Shown here: positions 16,136 through 25,754 of the stretch, in pieces
Layout of the letters: each line of letters starts with the position of its first letter
Position numbering within the stretch: the stretch's first letter is position 1
Source of the DNA: Pseudomonas turukhanskensis
Lineage (GTDB): Bacteria; Pseudomonadota; Gammaproteobacteria; Pseudomonadales; Pseudomonadaceae
Direction: 5' to 3'
Length of the DNA: 64,000 nucleotides
Assembly (NCBI RefSeq): GCF_027922365.1
Contig: NZ_BSFN01000006.1
Coordinates: forward strand, 1-64,000
The notes under the pieces: generated by a model
What the model saw: only the letters and a program-made list of their open reading frames with translations
Databases searched by the model: none
What the model was told of the DNA's origin: nothing
Position numbers and translations under genes: made by a program

Positions 16136-17821
16136 ATGATCGAAGTCACCGAGGTGTCCATTAGCGAACTGCGCGCTGCGCTCGAAAGCGGCCGCACCAC
16201 CGCCGTAGAACTGGTGCAGGCCTACCTCGCACGAATCGAGGCCTACGACGGTGCCCTCAACGCCGTGGTCGTACGCAACCCCGAAGCCCTGGCAGAAGCC
16301 CAGGCCTCTGATGAGCGCCGCGCCCAAGGCAAGGTACTCGGTCCGTTGGACGGCATTCCCTATACCGCCAAAGACAGCTACCTGGTCAAAGGCCTGACCG
16401 CCGCCTCGGGCAGCCCGGCCTTCGCCAACCTGGTCGCCCAACGCGACGCCTTCACCATCGAGCGTCTGCGTGCCGCTGGCGCCATTTGCCTGGGCAAAAC
16501 CAATATGCCGCCGATGGCCAACGGTGGCATGCAGCGCGGCGTATATGGCCGCGCCGAAAGCCCGTACAACGCCAACTACCTCACCGCCCCCTTTGCCTCC
16601 GGCTCCTCCAACGGCGCTGGCACCGCCACGGCGGCGAGCTTTGCCGCGTTTGGCCTGGCCGAGGAAACCTGGTCCAGCGGCCGTGGTCCGGCTTCCAACA
16701 ACGGCTTGTGCGCCTATACGCCCTCGCGCGGGGTGATTTCGGTGCGCGGCAACTGGCCGCTGACGCCGACCATGGACGTGGTGGTGCCCTACGCCCGCAC
16801 CATGGCCGATCTGCTGGAAGTGCTCGACCAGGTGGTGGCCGAAGACCCCGACACCCGTGGCGACCTCTGGCGCCTGCAACCCTGGGTGCCGCTGCCAAAG
16901 GTCGCCGATGTGCGGCCCGCGTCTTACCTGGAACTGGCCGCCACCCCGCAAGCCCTGGCCGGCAAACGCCTGGGTGTGCCGCGTATGTTTATCAACGCCG
17001 ACCCTGAGGCCGGTACCAGCGACAACCCCGGCATTGGCGGCCCGACCGGCCAGCGCATCATCACCCGCGATTCGGTGATCGAGCTGTGGAACCAGGCGCG
17101 CAAAGCCCTGGAAGCGGCCGGTGCCGAAGTGGTGGAGGTGGACTTCCCGCTGGTGTCCAACTGCGAAGGTGACCGCCCCGGCGCGCCCACGGTGTTCAAC
17201 CGTGGCCTGGTGTCGCCGGAGTTTCTCAACCATGAATTGTGGGGCCTGTCCGCCTGGGCCTTCGACGACTTTCTGCAAGCCAACGGCGACCCCAAGCTCA
17301 ACCGCCTGGTCGACGTAGACGGCGCGAAAATCTTCCCCCACGACCCCGGCACCTTGCCCAACCGTGAAGGCGACCTGGCCGCCGGCATGGACGAATACGT
17401 ACGCATGGCCGAGCGAGGCATCACCCCCTGGGACCAGATTCCCACCCTGGCCGACGGCCTGCGCGGCCTGGAGAAAACCCGCCGCCTCGACCTCGAAGAC
17501 TGGATGGACAACCTGGGCCTCGACGCCGTGCTGTTCCCCACCGTGGCCGACGTGGGCCCGGCGGATGCCGACGTCAACCCGGCGTCGGCGGATATCGCCT
17601 GGAGCAACGGTATCTGGGTAGCCAACGGCAACCTCGCCATTCGCCACCTGGGCGTGCCGACCGTCACCGTGCCGATGGGCGTGATGGCGGATATCGGTAT
17701 GCCGGTGGGGCTGACGTTTGCCGGGCGGGCCTACGATGATTCGGCGTTGTTGCGCTTGGCGTCGGCGTATGAGGCCACGGGTAGCAAACGCCTGATTCCG
17801 CCGCGTACCCCGGCCTTGTAG
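16136..17821 (+). CDS. Amidase-signature family amidohydrolase
   Basis: 561 residues from ATG 16136 behind ATCGAGGCCAGC. The catalytic triad of the amidase-signature family is visible: Lys79 (IPYTAKDSY), cis-Ser157 (ASGSSNGAG) and nucleophile Ser181 (ETWSSGRGPASN). The segment ISVRGNWPLTPTMDVVVPYA follows the usual order. No signal peptide, so cytoplasmic. Long relative to typical amidases (about 460-500), with an insert around 290-400. Substrate is not deducible. It is divergent from the bestrophin gene. Confidence 0.88.
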   Translation: MIEVTEVSISELRAALESGRTTAVELVQAYLARIEAYDGALNAVVVRNPEALAEAQASDERRAQGKVLGPLDGIPYTAKDSYLVKGLTAASGSPAFANLVAQRDAFTIERLRAAGAICLGKTNMPPMANGGMQRGVYGRAESPYNANYLTAPFASGSSNGAGTATAASFAAFGLAEETWSSGRGPASNNGLCAYTPSRGVISVRGNWPLTPTMDVVVPYARTMADLLEVLDQVVAEDPDTRGDLWRLQPWVPLPKVADVRPASYLELAATPQALAGKRLGVPRMFINADPEAGTSDNPGIGGPTGQRIITRDSVIELWNQARKALEAAGAEVVEVDFPLVSNCEGDRPGAPTVFNRGLVSPEFLNHELWGLSAWAFDDFLQANGDPKLNRLVDVDGAKIFPHDPGTLPNREGDLAAGMDEYVRMAERGITPWDQIPTLADGLRGLEKTRRLDLEDWMDNLGLDAVLFPTVADVGPADADVNPASADIAWSNGIWVANGNLAIRHLGVPTVTVPMGVMADIGMPVGLTFAGRAYDDSALLRLASAYEATGSKRLIPPRTPAL

Positions 17822-17838
17822 GAGAGGGGGGAATCGAT

Positions 17839-17890
17839 GCTCTTGGGCTACAAAAAACAGGTTTTTCGTGTTTTTTGTAGCTCAAGGGCT
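17839..17890. terminator. Long hairpin after the amidase gene
   Basis: CTTGGGCTACAAAAAAC (about 17842-17858) pairs with GTTTTTTGTAGCTCAAGG (about 17871-17888). The T-rich arm makes it a plausible intrinsic terminator for the amidase transcript. The remaining 130 bases to the LysR stop codon show nothing recognisable. Confidence 0.5.
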
Positions 17891-18021
17891 ACAGAGCAGC
17901 GCCAAAGCCGGGCCGGCTTATCGGGCGCTCAGAGTTGTTGGGTAAAAACAGCCAGGGCTGATGCAAACGCATTGGGCTAGGAAGATCAAAATCTCGAGGC
18001 TGAACCTGCAAACAAGGTCAA

Positions 18022-18927
18022 TCACGCCATATCACTCTGACTAAACTCCTCCCCGAGAAAATCAATCAACGTCCTCACCGAGGGCAACAATCCGCGCCGC
18101 GAAGGGAAGATGGCGTGCACAATCCCGCACTTGGGCGTCCAACCCGGCAGCATTTCCACCAGCGTGCCGCCCGCCAGATCATCCCGTACCGCTACCTTTG
18201 GCAAGTGCACAATGCCCACCCCCGCCAGCGCCGCATCCCGCAGTGCGCGCAAGTCATCGGTCACCATCCGGGGCCGGTGGGCAATCTGTACCCCTGCGCC
18301 CTCGGCGTTGAACAACTCCCAGTGATACTCGCGCTGCTGCCCGCCCCAGAACAGGCTCGGCAAACGGCTTAATTCGTCTGGCGCAAAGCCCACGCCCAGG
18401 CACTGGGCGTACTGCGGGTGGCCCACCAGGCATTGGGTGCTGTTGGCCAATACCTTCATCACCATGTCGGTGTTTTCCAGCGGCGGAAAGCGCACGCGCA
18501 GGGCGATATCAAACCCCTCATGCAGTACGTCCACCCGGCGATTGGTGGCCTCCAGTGCCAACTCCACCAACGGGTACTTGAGCATATAGCGCGTCAGCAT
18601 CGGCCCCACCCAGGAGTTCAGCAGGGTCGTGGGGCAGGCCAGGCGAATAAGCCCGCGCGGTTCGCTGCGGTTGCGCTCAATGACCTCGGCGGCGCTTTCG
18701 GCCTCCACGCGCATAGCCACGCAGCGCTGGTAATACGCCTGGCCGATTTCGGTCAGCGCGCTGTGCCGGCTGGTGCGCTGCAACAGGCGAACGCCCAGGC
18801 GTTCTTCAAGTTGCGTAATGCGCCGGCTCAGCTTGCTCTTGGGCATGTCCAGCGCGCGGCCAGCGGCGGCAAACCCGCCGTGCTCCACCACCTGGGTGAA
18901 GTAGTAGAGGGTGTTGAGGTCTTCCAT
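18022..18927 (-). CDS. LysR-family transcriptional regulator
   Basis: 301 residues. The DNA-binding domain reads LNTLYYFTQVVEHGGFAAAG ... PKSKLSRRITQLEERLG (residues 4-45), and the effector domain fills the rest. It belongs to the LysR subgroup often found next to YcaC/pirin-type genes. It is divergent from ycaC with 157 bases between starts, so control of ycaC and the following hydrolase is likely. Confidence 0.9.
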   Translation of the reverse strand: MEDLNTLYYFTQVVEHGGFAAAGRALDMPKSKLSRRITQLEERLGVRLLQRTSRHSALTEIGQAYYQRCVAMRVEAESAAEVIERNRSEPRGLIRLACPTTLLNSWVGPMLTRYMLKYPLVELALEATNRRVDVLHEGFDIALRVRFPPLENTDMVMKVLANSTQCLVGHPQYAQCLGVGFAPDELSRLPSLFWGGQQREYHWELFNAEGAGVQIAHRPRMVTDDLRALRDAALAGVGIVHLPKVAVRDDLAGGTLVEMLPGWTPKCGIVHAIFPSRRGLLPSVRTLIDFLGEEFSQSDMA

Positions 18928-19084
18928 GATCGTTCTCCAAATGGAACGCTAGAGGCAATTTTTACAGTCTAGTGCAAGAAGGGTGTCGATTTTAAGCTTT
19001 ACCCATGCCGCAACAACACGGCAGCCACGCAAAAAACCTTAACGCCCAACAGCGGGCACCCAAACAGATAGCGAGGAACGCACC

Positions 19085-19717
19085 ATGACCACTTCTTACA
19101 AATACAACCGTCTGGACAAAGACAACGCCGTGGTTCTGCTGGTTGATCACCAGGCTGGTTTGCTCTCCCTGGTTCGCGATATCGAACCGGACAAATTCAA
19201 AAACAACGTGCTGGCCGTGGCCGACCTCGCCAAGTTCTTCAAGCTGCCAACCATCCTCACCACCAGCTTTGAAACCGGCCCCAACGGCCCGCTGATGCCA
19301 GAGCTGAAAGAGATGTTCCCGGACGCGCCGTACATTGCCCGCCCTGGCCAGATCAATGCTTGGGACAACGAAGACTTCGTCAAAGCCATCAAGGCCACCG
19401 GCAAGAAACAACTGATCATCGCCGGCGTAGTCACCGAAGTGTGCGTAGCCTTCCCGGCGCTGGCCGCCATCGAAGAAGGGTTTGATGTGTTCGTGGTGAC
19501 CGACGCCTCCGGCACCTTCAACGAAATGACCCGCGATGCCGCGTGGAACCGTATGTCCGCCGCCGGTGCGCAACTGATGAACTGGTTTGGCGTGGCCTGT
19601 GAGCTGCACCGCGACTGGCGCAACGACATCGAAGGCCTGGGCACTCTGTGCGCGAACCACATTCCTGACTACCGCAACCTGTTCACCAGCTACAACGCAT
19701 TGACCGCCAGCAAGTAA
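19085..19717 (+). CDS. ycaC: YcaC-type isochorismatase-family hydrolase
   Basis: 210 residues, normal for YcaC. The catalytic set is present: Asp21 (LLVDHQAG), a Lys near 107-108 (TGKKQLIIAG) and Cys120 (VVTEVCVAFPALAA). The family forms multimeric cysteine hydrolases of unknown physiological substrate. The ATG follows GCGAGGAACGCACC. A secreted alpha/beta hydrolase follows 75 bases later on the same strand. Confidence 0.88.
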   Translation: MTTSYKYNRLDKDNAVVLLVDHQAGLLSLVRDIEPDKFKNNVLAVADLAKFFKLPTILTTSFETGPNGPLMPELKEMFPDAPYIARPGQINAWDNEDFVKAIKATGKKQLIIAGVVTEVCVAFPALAAIEEGFDVFVVTDASGTFNEMTRDAAWNRMSAAGAQLMNWFGVACELHRDWRNDIEGLGTLCANHIPDYRNLFTSYNALTASK

Positions 19718-19792
19718 TCGGTCACGCCGCACCCTGAGCGCTGCAGCAGCCTGCTGCAGCCTCTCCCCTGATTCGCAAGGACGGACCCGCTC

Positions 19793-20569
19793 ATGAAACT
19801 CACCACCCTGTTCACCAGCCTGGCATTGGCCGTGGCGGTTACCGCAACGGCCCAGGCCGCTCCCGTAAAACCCACCATCGTGCTGGTGCACGGCGCGTTC
19901 GCTGACTCTTCCAGTTGGAATGGTGTGGTGAAGGTGCTCGAGCACGACGGCTACACCGTGGTGGCCGCGGCCAACCCGCTGCGCAGCCTGAAAGGTGATG
20001 CGCAGTCGGTCACCGAGCTGCTGAAAACGATCCCAAGTCCGGTGGTGCTGGTGGGCCATTCGTATGGCGGGCCGGTGATCAGCGAGGCGGCCTACGGGCA
20101 AGCCAATGTCAAAGCGCTGGTGTATGTGGCGGCGTTTGCGCCGGATGTAGGTGAAAGTGCGGTGGCCCTCAGTGGCAAGTACCCGGGCGGCACATTGGGC
20201 CCAACCTTGGCGGCGCCCGTGCCGTTGGCCGGTGGGGCGAATGACTTGTATATCCAGCAAGACAAATTCCCCTCCCAGTTTGCCGCTGACGTGCCCAAAG
20301 CCGACGCCAAGTTGATGGCTGCGACTCAGCGCCCCGTAACTGACGTGGCGCTTAACGAAGCGGCCACCGAGCCTGCTTGGAAAACCATTCCAAACTGGTG
20401 GGTGTATGGCGATGCTGACAAAAACATCCCGCCGCAGGCAATGAAGTTTATGGCTGAGCGGGCGCATGCCAAAGAGACAGTGGTGGTGAAAGGTGCGTCG
20501 CACGTGGTGATGATTTCCAACCCTAAAACGGTGGCTCAGGTGATTGAGAAGGCTGCCAAGGGGGGGTAA
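19793..20569 (+). CDS. Secreted alpha/beta hydrolase
   Basis: 258 residues with a signal peptide (MKLTTLFTSLALAVAVTATA, cut after QAA). The oxyanion region IVLVHGAFADSSSW, nucleophile elbow VGHSYGG and C-terminal KGASHVVMISNP give a Ser-His hydrolase of the group often annotated as EstC-like or haloalkane dehalogenase-like. The acid residue is probably the Asp in VYGDADKNIP. Ribosome site AAGGACGG. Followed at once by a strong terminator. Confidence 0.85.
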   Translation: MKLTTLFTSLALAVAVTATAQAAPVKPTIVLVHGAFADSSSWNGVVKVLEHDGYTVVAAANPLRSLKGDAQSVTELLKTIPSPVVLVGHSYGGPVISEAAYGQANVKALVYVAAFAPDVGESAVALSGKYPGGTLGPTLAAPVPLAGGANDLYIQQDKFPSQFAADVPKADAKLMAATQRPVTDVALNEAATEPAWKTIPNWWVYGDADKNIPPQAMKFMAERAHAKETVVVKGASHVVMISNPKTVAQVIEKAAKGG

Positions 20570-20581
20570 ACCTGCTGCATG

Positions 20582-20622
20582 AAAAAACCGCTGCCTGGTT
20601 GGATACGGGTGGCGGTTTTTTT
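20582..20622 (+). terminator. Rho-independent terminator
   Basis: AAAAAACCGC pairs with GCGGTTTTTT around a 20-base loop that has its own short stem. It is 13 bases past the hydrolase stop and probably ends the ycaC-hydrolase transcript. Confidence 0.8.
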
Positions 20623-20671
20623 ATCGGCGCCATTTACGCGCTGGGCCTGCTAGCTCGTTTGGTCCCAGATT

Positions 20672-20748
20672 CCGGGTCCCAGCTTTCGCTGGGACGACTG
20701 AAGTTTTTGCCTAGATCACCGTCGTCCCAGCGCAGGCTGGGACCCAGG
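20672..20748. repeat. REP palindrome, family C variant
   Basis: Arms CCGGGTCCCAGCTTTCGCTG (20672-20691) and CCGTCGTCCCAGCGCAGGCT (20719-20738) face each other. It has the same outer ACGAC/CCGTCGT frame as the 7181 and 14014 copies, but CCCAGC-GCTGGG replaces CCCCGC-GCGGGG. With the terminator it fills most of the 296-base gap. Confidence 0.8.
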
Positions 20749-20865
20749 CTTGTGCAGGGAACGCGAGGACTCGCCACTTCGCTTCGCCCGCTACAACGCC
20801 AAGCAGTAAGCAGCCGGAAACGAAAAAAAACCGGGGCTGGGGAGAGGGCGGCCCTTGACCTTGAA

Positions 20866-22224
20866 TTACGCCGCAAACACCAAAACAAACGCCGTTCCAC
20901 CCTCATCACTGCGCACCCGCACTTCGCCTCCATGCGCCTGCATGATCGACCGCACAATCGCCAACCCCAACCCGCCCGAGTCACCTGGCTGCGCACGCGA
21001 CGGATCGCAGCGATAAAAACGTTCGAACAGATGGGGCAAATGCTCTACACCAATGACGGGCCCCAGGTTATGCACACTCACCGCCAACCGCTCACCTTCG
21101 CGGCGAGTGGAAAGGGTAATAGGCTGGCCGGGCGCACCGTAGCGCAAGGCATTGGCCAGCAAATTCGCCAGCGCCCGGCGCAGCAAATCGGCATCGGCCA
21201 GCAACTCACCGTCCGCCTCATTACGCAGCACCACCCCACGCTCTTCGGCCATGCCCTCGAAGTATTCGCACAACTGCTCGCCCAGCGCATGCAAATCGAC
21301 CGGCTGCACATTGAGCGCCGCCTGCTCGGTGCGAGCGAGAAACAGCATGCTGTCGATCATCCGCGCCAGCCGTTCGTATTCCTCCTGGTTGGACACCAGC
21401 AAGTCTTCATACACCGCCACCGTGCGTTCGCGTTGCAGTGTTTGCTGGGTGTGGCCCATCAGGTTACTCAGCGGCGTGCGCATCTCGTGGGCCAGGTCTT
21501 CACAGAAACGCGACAGTTGTCCGAAGCCGCCCTCAAGGCGTGCCAGCATATGGTTGAGTGCCTGGCTCAGGGCCTGCAATTCCGCTGTGCTGTGGTACTC
21601 ATCCAGGCGCAAGTGCAAGTGCTGGCTATCGATGGCCGCCGTGCGTTGTGCCAGTTCGCGTACCGGACGCAGCCCGCGTTGGCTCACCAGCCAGCCCAGG
21701 GCAAATGCCAGGACCATGCCGCAGCCCAACGCCGCCCCCAACTTGAGTCGATAGGCGGCAAGCATCTGCTCACGCTCGCTCAGCACCTTGCCGGCGATAA
21801 GCGTAAGCCGCTGTTCGCCGCGCTCCATGTTCTGCCACGCCAGGCGCAGCGGTGCACCGTTCGGGTCATCGGCCAACTGCGCCGTTGCGGTGGCGGGCAG
21901 CGTCGGGCGCGGCAGGCCGGGCGGGTTGATTTCGATCAGCACCTGGCCGGCGGCGTCCACCACCCACAACAGGTTGTCGCGATTGCCCAACATATTTTCG
22001 TAGAGCTGGGGGCGTTCGCGCAGCGCTTCGATGCTGCGGCTGTCGGTCAAAATCGCCTGCATGCGCTGCACCCGGCCCAACAGCGCCTGGTCATCACGCC
22101 AGGCAATTTCCTTGTGCAACGCGTGGTACAGGTAAAAGCCGATGGCGCCCAACAGCAGCATGCTTACCAGCGCGAACATCAGCGCCAGCCGCACGCTCAG
22201 CGCGCTCGGCGCCCAGCGCTTCAC
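20866..22224 (-). CDS. Heavy-metal/Hpr-type sensor histidine kinase
   Basis: 452 residues starting at GTG 22222-22224, which overlaps the regulator's stop (GTGA). Domains: N-terminal helix ([20 protein letters not shown]), periplasmic sensor about 35-165, second helix ([20 protein letters not shown]), HAMP, HisKA with the phospho-acceptor His in [15 protein letters not shown], and HATPase with [14 protein letters not shown] and [14 protein letters not shown]. The order and length are those of the CusS/heavy-metal sensor family (TIGR01386 type). The divergent hiuH gene suggests it is functionally HprS-like rather than copper-specific. Confidence 0.9.
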   Translation of the reverse strand: MKRWAPSALSVRLALMFALVSMLLLGAIGFYLYHALHKEIAWRDDQALLGRVQRMQAILTDSRSIEALRERPQLYENMLGNRDNLLWVVDAAGQVLIEINPPGLPRPTLPATATAQLADDPNGAPLRLAWQNMERGEQRLTLIAGKVLSEREQMLAAYRLKLGAALGCGMVLAFALGWLVSQRGLRPVRELAQRTAAIDSQHLHLRLDEYHSTAELQALSQALNHMLARLEGGFGQLSRFCEDLAHEMRTPLSNLMGHTQQTLQRERTVAVYEDLLVSNQEEYERLARMIDSMLFLARTEQAALNVQPVDLHALGEQLCEYFEGMAEERGVVLRNEADGELLADADLLRRALANLLANALRYGAPGQPITLSTRREGERLAVSVHNLGPVIGVEHLPHLFERFYRCDPSRAQPGDSGGLGLAIVRSIMQAHGGEVRVRSDEGGTAFVLVFAA

Positions 22225-22892
22225 GGTTGCACCGCCAGCGTGTAGCCCATGCCGCGTACCGTGTGGATAAGCTTCAAGGAAAAGGGATCGTCCACCTTGG
22301 CGCGCAAGCGGCGGATGGCCACGTCCACCACGTTGGTGTCGCTGTCGAAATTCATCTGCCACACCTGCGAAGCAATCTGCGCCCGCGACAGCACTTCACC
22401 CTCGCGGCTGATCAGCAAGTGCAGCAGGGCAAATTCCTTGTTGGTCAAGCTCAGCCGCTGGCCCTGGCGCGTCACCTGGCGGCGCAGCAAATCCAGGTGC
22501 AAATCAGCCAGCAGAAAGTGCTCCACTTCGCGCGGTGGGCCCCGGCGCAGCAAGGTGCGCACCCGTGCCAGCAACTCGGCATAGGAAAACGGCTTTACCA
22601 GGTAATCGTCAGCGCCCAGCTCCAGGCCCTTTACGCGGTCTTCCACGGCATCGCGGGCGGTTAAAAACAGCACGGGTGTTTGCTGGGTGCGGCGGATGAT
22701 CTGCAGCAACTGCCAGCCGTCGAGGCCCGGCAACTGCACATCCAGAATGATCAGATCAAAGGCGTGCTCTTGCGCCAGGTGCTGGCCGTCCAGGCCGCTG
22801 TGCGCCACCTCGACCAGATAGCCCGACTCACTCAGGCCCTTACGCAGGTAATCGGCCGTTTTTACTTCGTCTTCCACCAACAGGATGCGCAT
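22221..22892 (-). CDS. OmpR-family response regulator, heavy-metal/Hpr type
   Basis: 223 residues from ATG 22890-22892, which has a strong GGAGG five bases upstream. The receiver has the acidic pair VEDE, phospho-acceptor Asp51 ([10 protein letters not shown]) and Lys in [10 protein letters not shown]. The C-terminal winged helix carries [20 protein letters not shown] and [15 protein letters not shown], the usual heavy-metal regulator (CusR/HprR) pattern. It is divergent from the GlcG-like/hiuH genes (139 bases between starts), its likely targets. Confidence 0.9.
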   Translation of the reverse strand: MRILLVEDEVKTADYLRKGLSESGYLVEVAHSGLDGQHLAQEHAFDLIILDVQLPGLDGWQLLQIIRRTQQTPVLFLTARDAVEDRVKGLELGADDYLVKPFSYAELLARVRTLLRRGPPREVEHFLLADLHLDLLRRQVTRQGQRLSLTNKEFALLHLLISREGEVLSRAQIASQVWQMNFDSDTNVVDVAIRRLRAKVDDPFSLKLIHTVRGMGYTLAVQP

Positions 22893-23030
22893 CGGTTCCT
22901 CCACCACAAGCGCACAAGGCTAGGCGCTTATGCGCCGTTCTCCCATTACAAATTCGTAATGCAGGCGTAATCGGCCCGTGGGGCAGGGCGGTGCAGCATG
23001 GCCGCCACTTGCCACTCAACGGACACCGCC

Positions 23031-23531
23031 ATGTTTTTGCGACTTGCTCCCACCACCCTGTTTGCCCTGACGCTCAGCGCCCACGCCATGGCTGCCACCA
23101 CGCCGCCCGTGGCGCAACGTGCCGATATCACCCTGGCCCTGGCCAACCAACTGCTCAATACCGCCATCACCAGCTGCCACGCCCTTGGCCAGACGGCCGT
23201 GGCGGCGGTGGTGGATCGCGGCGGCAACCTGGTGGCGCTGCAGCGTGACGACAATGTCGGCCCGCACAACACTGTGGCCGCGCAGCGCAAAGCCTTTACC
23301 GCGCTCTCGACTAAAACCGCCACCAGTGTGCTGGCCGAGCGCGCCCGCAGCAACCCCGATGCCACCAACCTCACCACCCTCAACGAGCTGCTGCTTTTAG
23401 GCGGCGGCTTGCCGCTGCGCGTGGGCGATCAGGTAATTGGCGCCATCGGCGTTGCCGGCGCCGGTGGCAGTGCGAACGATGAAGCCTGCGCGCAAACAGC
23501 CATCACCCAACACCTGTCCACTCAACCATAA
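23031..23531 (+). CDS. Secreted GlcG/HbpS-family (DUF336) heme-binding-like protein
   Basis: 166 residues from ATG 23031 with a signal peptide (MFLRLAPTTLFALTLSAHAM). The mature part follows the GlcG/HbpS fold: ALANQLLNTAITSCHALGQT, AVVDRGGNLVALQRDD, KAFTALSTKTATSVLAE, and the glycine-rich end VIGAIGVAGAGGSANDEACA. Relatives bind heme or act as accessory sensors of oxidative stress. It is the first gene divergent from the two-component system and runs 16 bases ahead of hiuH. Confidence 0.82.
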   Translation: MFLRLAPTTLFALTLSAHAMAATTPPVAQRADITLALANQLLNTAITSCHALGQTAVAAVVDRGGNLVALQRDDNVGPHNTVAAQRKAFTALSTKTATSVLAERARSNPDATNLTTLNELLLLGGGLPLRVGDQVIGAIGVAGAGGSANDEACAQTAITQHLSTQP

Positions 23532-23547
23532 CCCCAGGAGTTCCACC

Positions 23548-23958
23548 ATGAAACGCCTTGCCACCCTGCTCGCCAGCCTGGCCTTGAGCGCCGTCGCCAG
23601 TCTCACCTACGCTGCCGACAACCCCTTGAGCGTGCACGTGCTCAACCTGCAAGACGGCCTGCCGTCGGCCGGTGTGCGCGTCACCCTCGAACAACAGACT
23701 GGCACCACCTGGACCCTGCTCAACAGCGGCAGCACCAACGAACAAGGGCGAATTCCTGCCCTGTACCCTGAAGGCAAGTCGCTGGAAAAAGGTACTTACC
23801 GCGTCACCTTCAAAACCGGCGACTGGTTTCGCAGCCACAACGCCGCCACCTTCTTCCCCGAAGTGCCAGTAATGTTCAGTGTTGATGGCGCGGTGGCGCA
23901 CTACCACATTCCGTTGCTGCTGAGCCCATATGGGTTCTCGACCTATCGCGGCAACTGA
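23548..23958 (+). CDS. hiuH: Periplasmic 5-hydroxyisourate hydrolase (transthyretin-like)
   Basis: 136 residues from ATG 23548, behind CCAGGAGTTCCACC. Signal peptide MKRLATLLASLALSAVASLT is followed by the HIU hydrolase body: LSVHVLNLQDGLPSAGVRV (active His), STNEQGRIPAL, and FFPEVPVMF. The C-terminal signature is YRGN instead of the usual YRGS. The enzyme hydrolyses 5-hydroxyisourate in purine catabolism. A secreted form under an Hpr-type two-component system parallels E. coli hiuH. Confidence 0.88.
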   Translation: MKRLATLLASLALSAVASLTYAADNPLSVHVLNLQDGLPSAGVRVTLEQQTGTTWTLLNSGSTNEQGRIPALYPEGKSLEKGTYRVTFKTGDWFRSHNAATFFPEVPVMFSVDGAVAHYHIPLLLSPYGFSTYRGN

Positions 23959-24028
23959 GTGACAAAGTACAGATAAACGAAGCCCCGGCCGGTGCGTGCT
24001 TGCTGAGCTAATCGTTTGATTCGACATT

Positions 24029-24085
24029 CCGGGTCCCAGCCTACGCTGGGACGACGGAGGGTTTTGTTCAGAGCACCGTCGGGCT
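24029..24085. repeat. REP, family C variant, right arm eroded
   Basis: The left arm CCGGGTCCCAGCCTACGCTG is complete (24029-24048, continuing GGACGACGG). The right arm stops after ACCGTCG at about 24077-24083, so this is a truncated copy of the 20672 unit. It lies between convergent genes. Confidence 0.7.
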
Positions 24086-24106
24086 CGCGTAAGGGCAACG
24101 CCTGGC

Positions 24107-25138
24107 TCACACCACCGGCGCAGCCTTGCGCTGCTGCTTGACCCTGTACATCTCCCGATCCGCCAGCTTGATGGCCTCGTCGGCATCCAGCCCATCGGGC
24201 AGCAACGCCACCACGCCCACACTGGCGCCGGCATAACGCAGGTCGCCATTGCCCAGCGCATAGCGGCCGATGGTCGCCGTGGTCAGGCGCTGTTGCAGGT
24301 GCTCGGCGGCATGGCGCATGGCTGTCGGCAACTCGGCCTGCTCAACCTGCACACCCAACGCCACCACCACGAACTCATCACCACCGGTGCGCCCCAGCAC
24401 ATCGCTGGCGCGCAGGCAGTCTTTGAGGTGGGCGGACACCTCCTGCAAAAAGGTATCGCCGGACTGATGGCCGTAGGTGTCATTCACTTGCTTGAAGCCA
24501 TCCAGATCCACCATGCCCACCAGCACATAACGCCCCTCACGCCGCGCCAGCGCGAGCACGCGCTGCACTTCGCTCAAAATCGCCCGGCGGTTGTACAGGC
24601 CGGTGAGGGCGTCGGTCAGCGCCAGGGTCGCAAGCTCGGTGTTGGTGGTTTGCAACTGCTCCACCAGCGACTCGCGCTCCAGCGAATAACCGAGCAAGGC
24701 CGACAGCAACAGCAACATCGGCTCCACTTCCGGCGAGCGGGCCACCTGTGAGGCGCTGGCCGCACACACCGTGCCCAGCACGCGGCCGTCCTGGGCGCGG
24801 ATCGGCGCGCTTACATAGGTGCGAATGCCCAACGCCTGCGCCGCTTGCGAATCGCCCCAGCACTCGGCCACGTTGTCCGAATACAGGCGGTTTTCATCCA
24901 GGGCGCGTTTGCACAGGGTGTCTTCCCACGGCACCACCAACCCCTCGGGAATGGTCATCTCACCCATATTGCGGGCGAACTCGATGCGTTGCACACCGTG
25001 CTCGAGGTCAATGGTGGTGAGGTACGTGGATTCCATGCCAGTGACGCGGTGCAGCAGCGTCAACAATGGGCGGGTGAGTTGCTCGACCGTCCTGGCCTTG
25101 GGCACGGTTTCCGATAAAAACGACAGGAGATGGTCCAT
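24107..25138 (-). CDS. GAF-GGDEF diguanylate cyclase
   Basis: 343 residues, soluble. Residues about 15-155 form a GAF domain (LLTLLHRVTGMESTYL ... PIRAQDGRVLGTVCAAS). Residues about 170-335 form a GGDEF domain (ALTDALTGLYNRRAILSEV, MVDLDGFKQVNDTYGHQSGD). The active-site loop is intact, GRTGGDEF, with the inhibitory-site RASD five residues before it, so an active, feedback-inhibited cyclic-di-GMP synthase is expected. The GAF input suggests cytoplasmic small-molecule or redox control. Confidence 0.92.
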   Translation of the reverse strand: MDHLLSFLSETVPKARTVEQLTRPLLTLLHRVTGMESTYLTTIDLEHGVQRIEFARNMGEMTIPEGLVVPWEDTLCKRALDENRLYSDNVAECWGDSQAAQALGIRTYVSAPIRAQDGRVLGTVCAASASQVARSPEVEPMLLLLSALLGYSLERESLVEQLQTTNTELATLALTDALTGLYNRRAILSEVQRVLALARREGRYVLVGMVDLDGFKQVNDTYGHQSGDTFLQEVSAHLKDCLRASDVLGRTGGDEFVVVALGVQVEQAELPTAMRHAAEHLQQRLTTATIGRYALGNGDLRYAGASVGVVALLPDGLDADEAIKLADREMYRVKQQRKAAPVV

Positions 25139-25577
25139 GGCGAGGCTCGGTACTGGCTGGCTACTCTCATAGTGATAGCAAAAGTCTTACATTCTGGATA
25201 GCGTCAGGCCGACAGGGTGTGCGGTATCTCTCGCCGTACCCGTTGTTTCTGTCTGGGTGTGCCAGCGCACAGACGAATGCCTGCCAGGCCATGCACGCTG
25301 GGCCGCGCAACCTACGCCATCGTGTGGGAGCAAGGCTACCTGAGGGCACCGTGGACCGACCTGAAAACGACCGAGCAAAACCGGCCAACTGGAGTGATGG
25401 CGTGCGTGAACCGCGGGTGATCCTCGGCCCATTGCCTAATCGCAATCTTTTGGCTCATCCGGAAAAAACAGCGCGCGCCCCGCGCGTGGTCGAGCAGCGT
25501 GCGGCCAACCAACCGTTCGTTGCCGAACCCGATGCTGGCGCTCTGGCATCCACGGCTCAGCCCCTCGCGGATGAATC
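25139..25577. other. 439-base gap with no confident gene
   Basis: A reading frame on the plus strand (25219-25581, 120 codons) is open and its stop overlaps the start of the 58-residue frame at 25578. However, it has no ribosome site, an odd composition and no recognisable motif. A minus-strand frame (25167-25445) is equally unconvincing. I see no hairpin or promoter of note. Confidence 0.4.
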
Positions 25578-25754
25578 ATGAAAACCACAGCGATGGCAGT
25601 GCTCAAAGGTGGCGTTCAGGTGCTCAGACGGGTGTGGTTCTTCATCACCGAGAGCGACCCACCGGAAAAGCCCAAAGCCGGCATTCGCATTTTCAGCCGC
25701 GCCAAACCCCGCGCGCCGCGCGCCACGTCCGAGCCACCGATTACCGAGCGCTAG
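25578..25754 (+). CDS. Possible small basic protein
   Basis: 58 residues (MKTTAMAVLKGGVQVLRRVW and so on), with an amphipathic hydrophobic N-terminus and a basic, Pro-rich C-terminus (SRAKPRAPRATSEPPITER). The ATG sits in ATGA with the upstream frame's stop. No clear ribosome site. The TAG stop shares a CTAG palindrome with the stop of the minus-strand GGDEF relic. Not recognised; could be chance. Confidence 0.35.
   Translation: MKTTAMAVLKGGVQVLRRVWFFITESDPPEKPKAGIRIFSRAKPRAPRATSEPPITER

Noticed and set aside
16079..17647. 522-codon minus-strand frame opposite the amidase
   Set aside because: Antisense shadow; the amidase triad is on the other strand.
24107..25138. Degenerate GGDEF
   Set aside because: Considered inactive at first because of the nearby GGDEF relic, but the catalytic loop and inhibitory site are intact in this gene.
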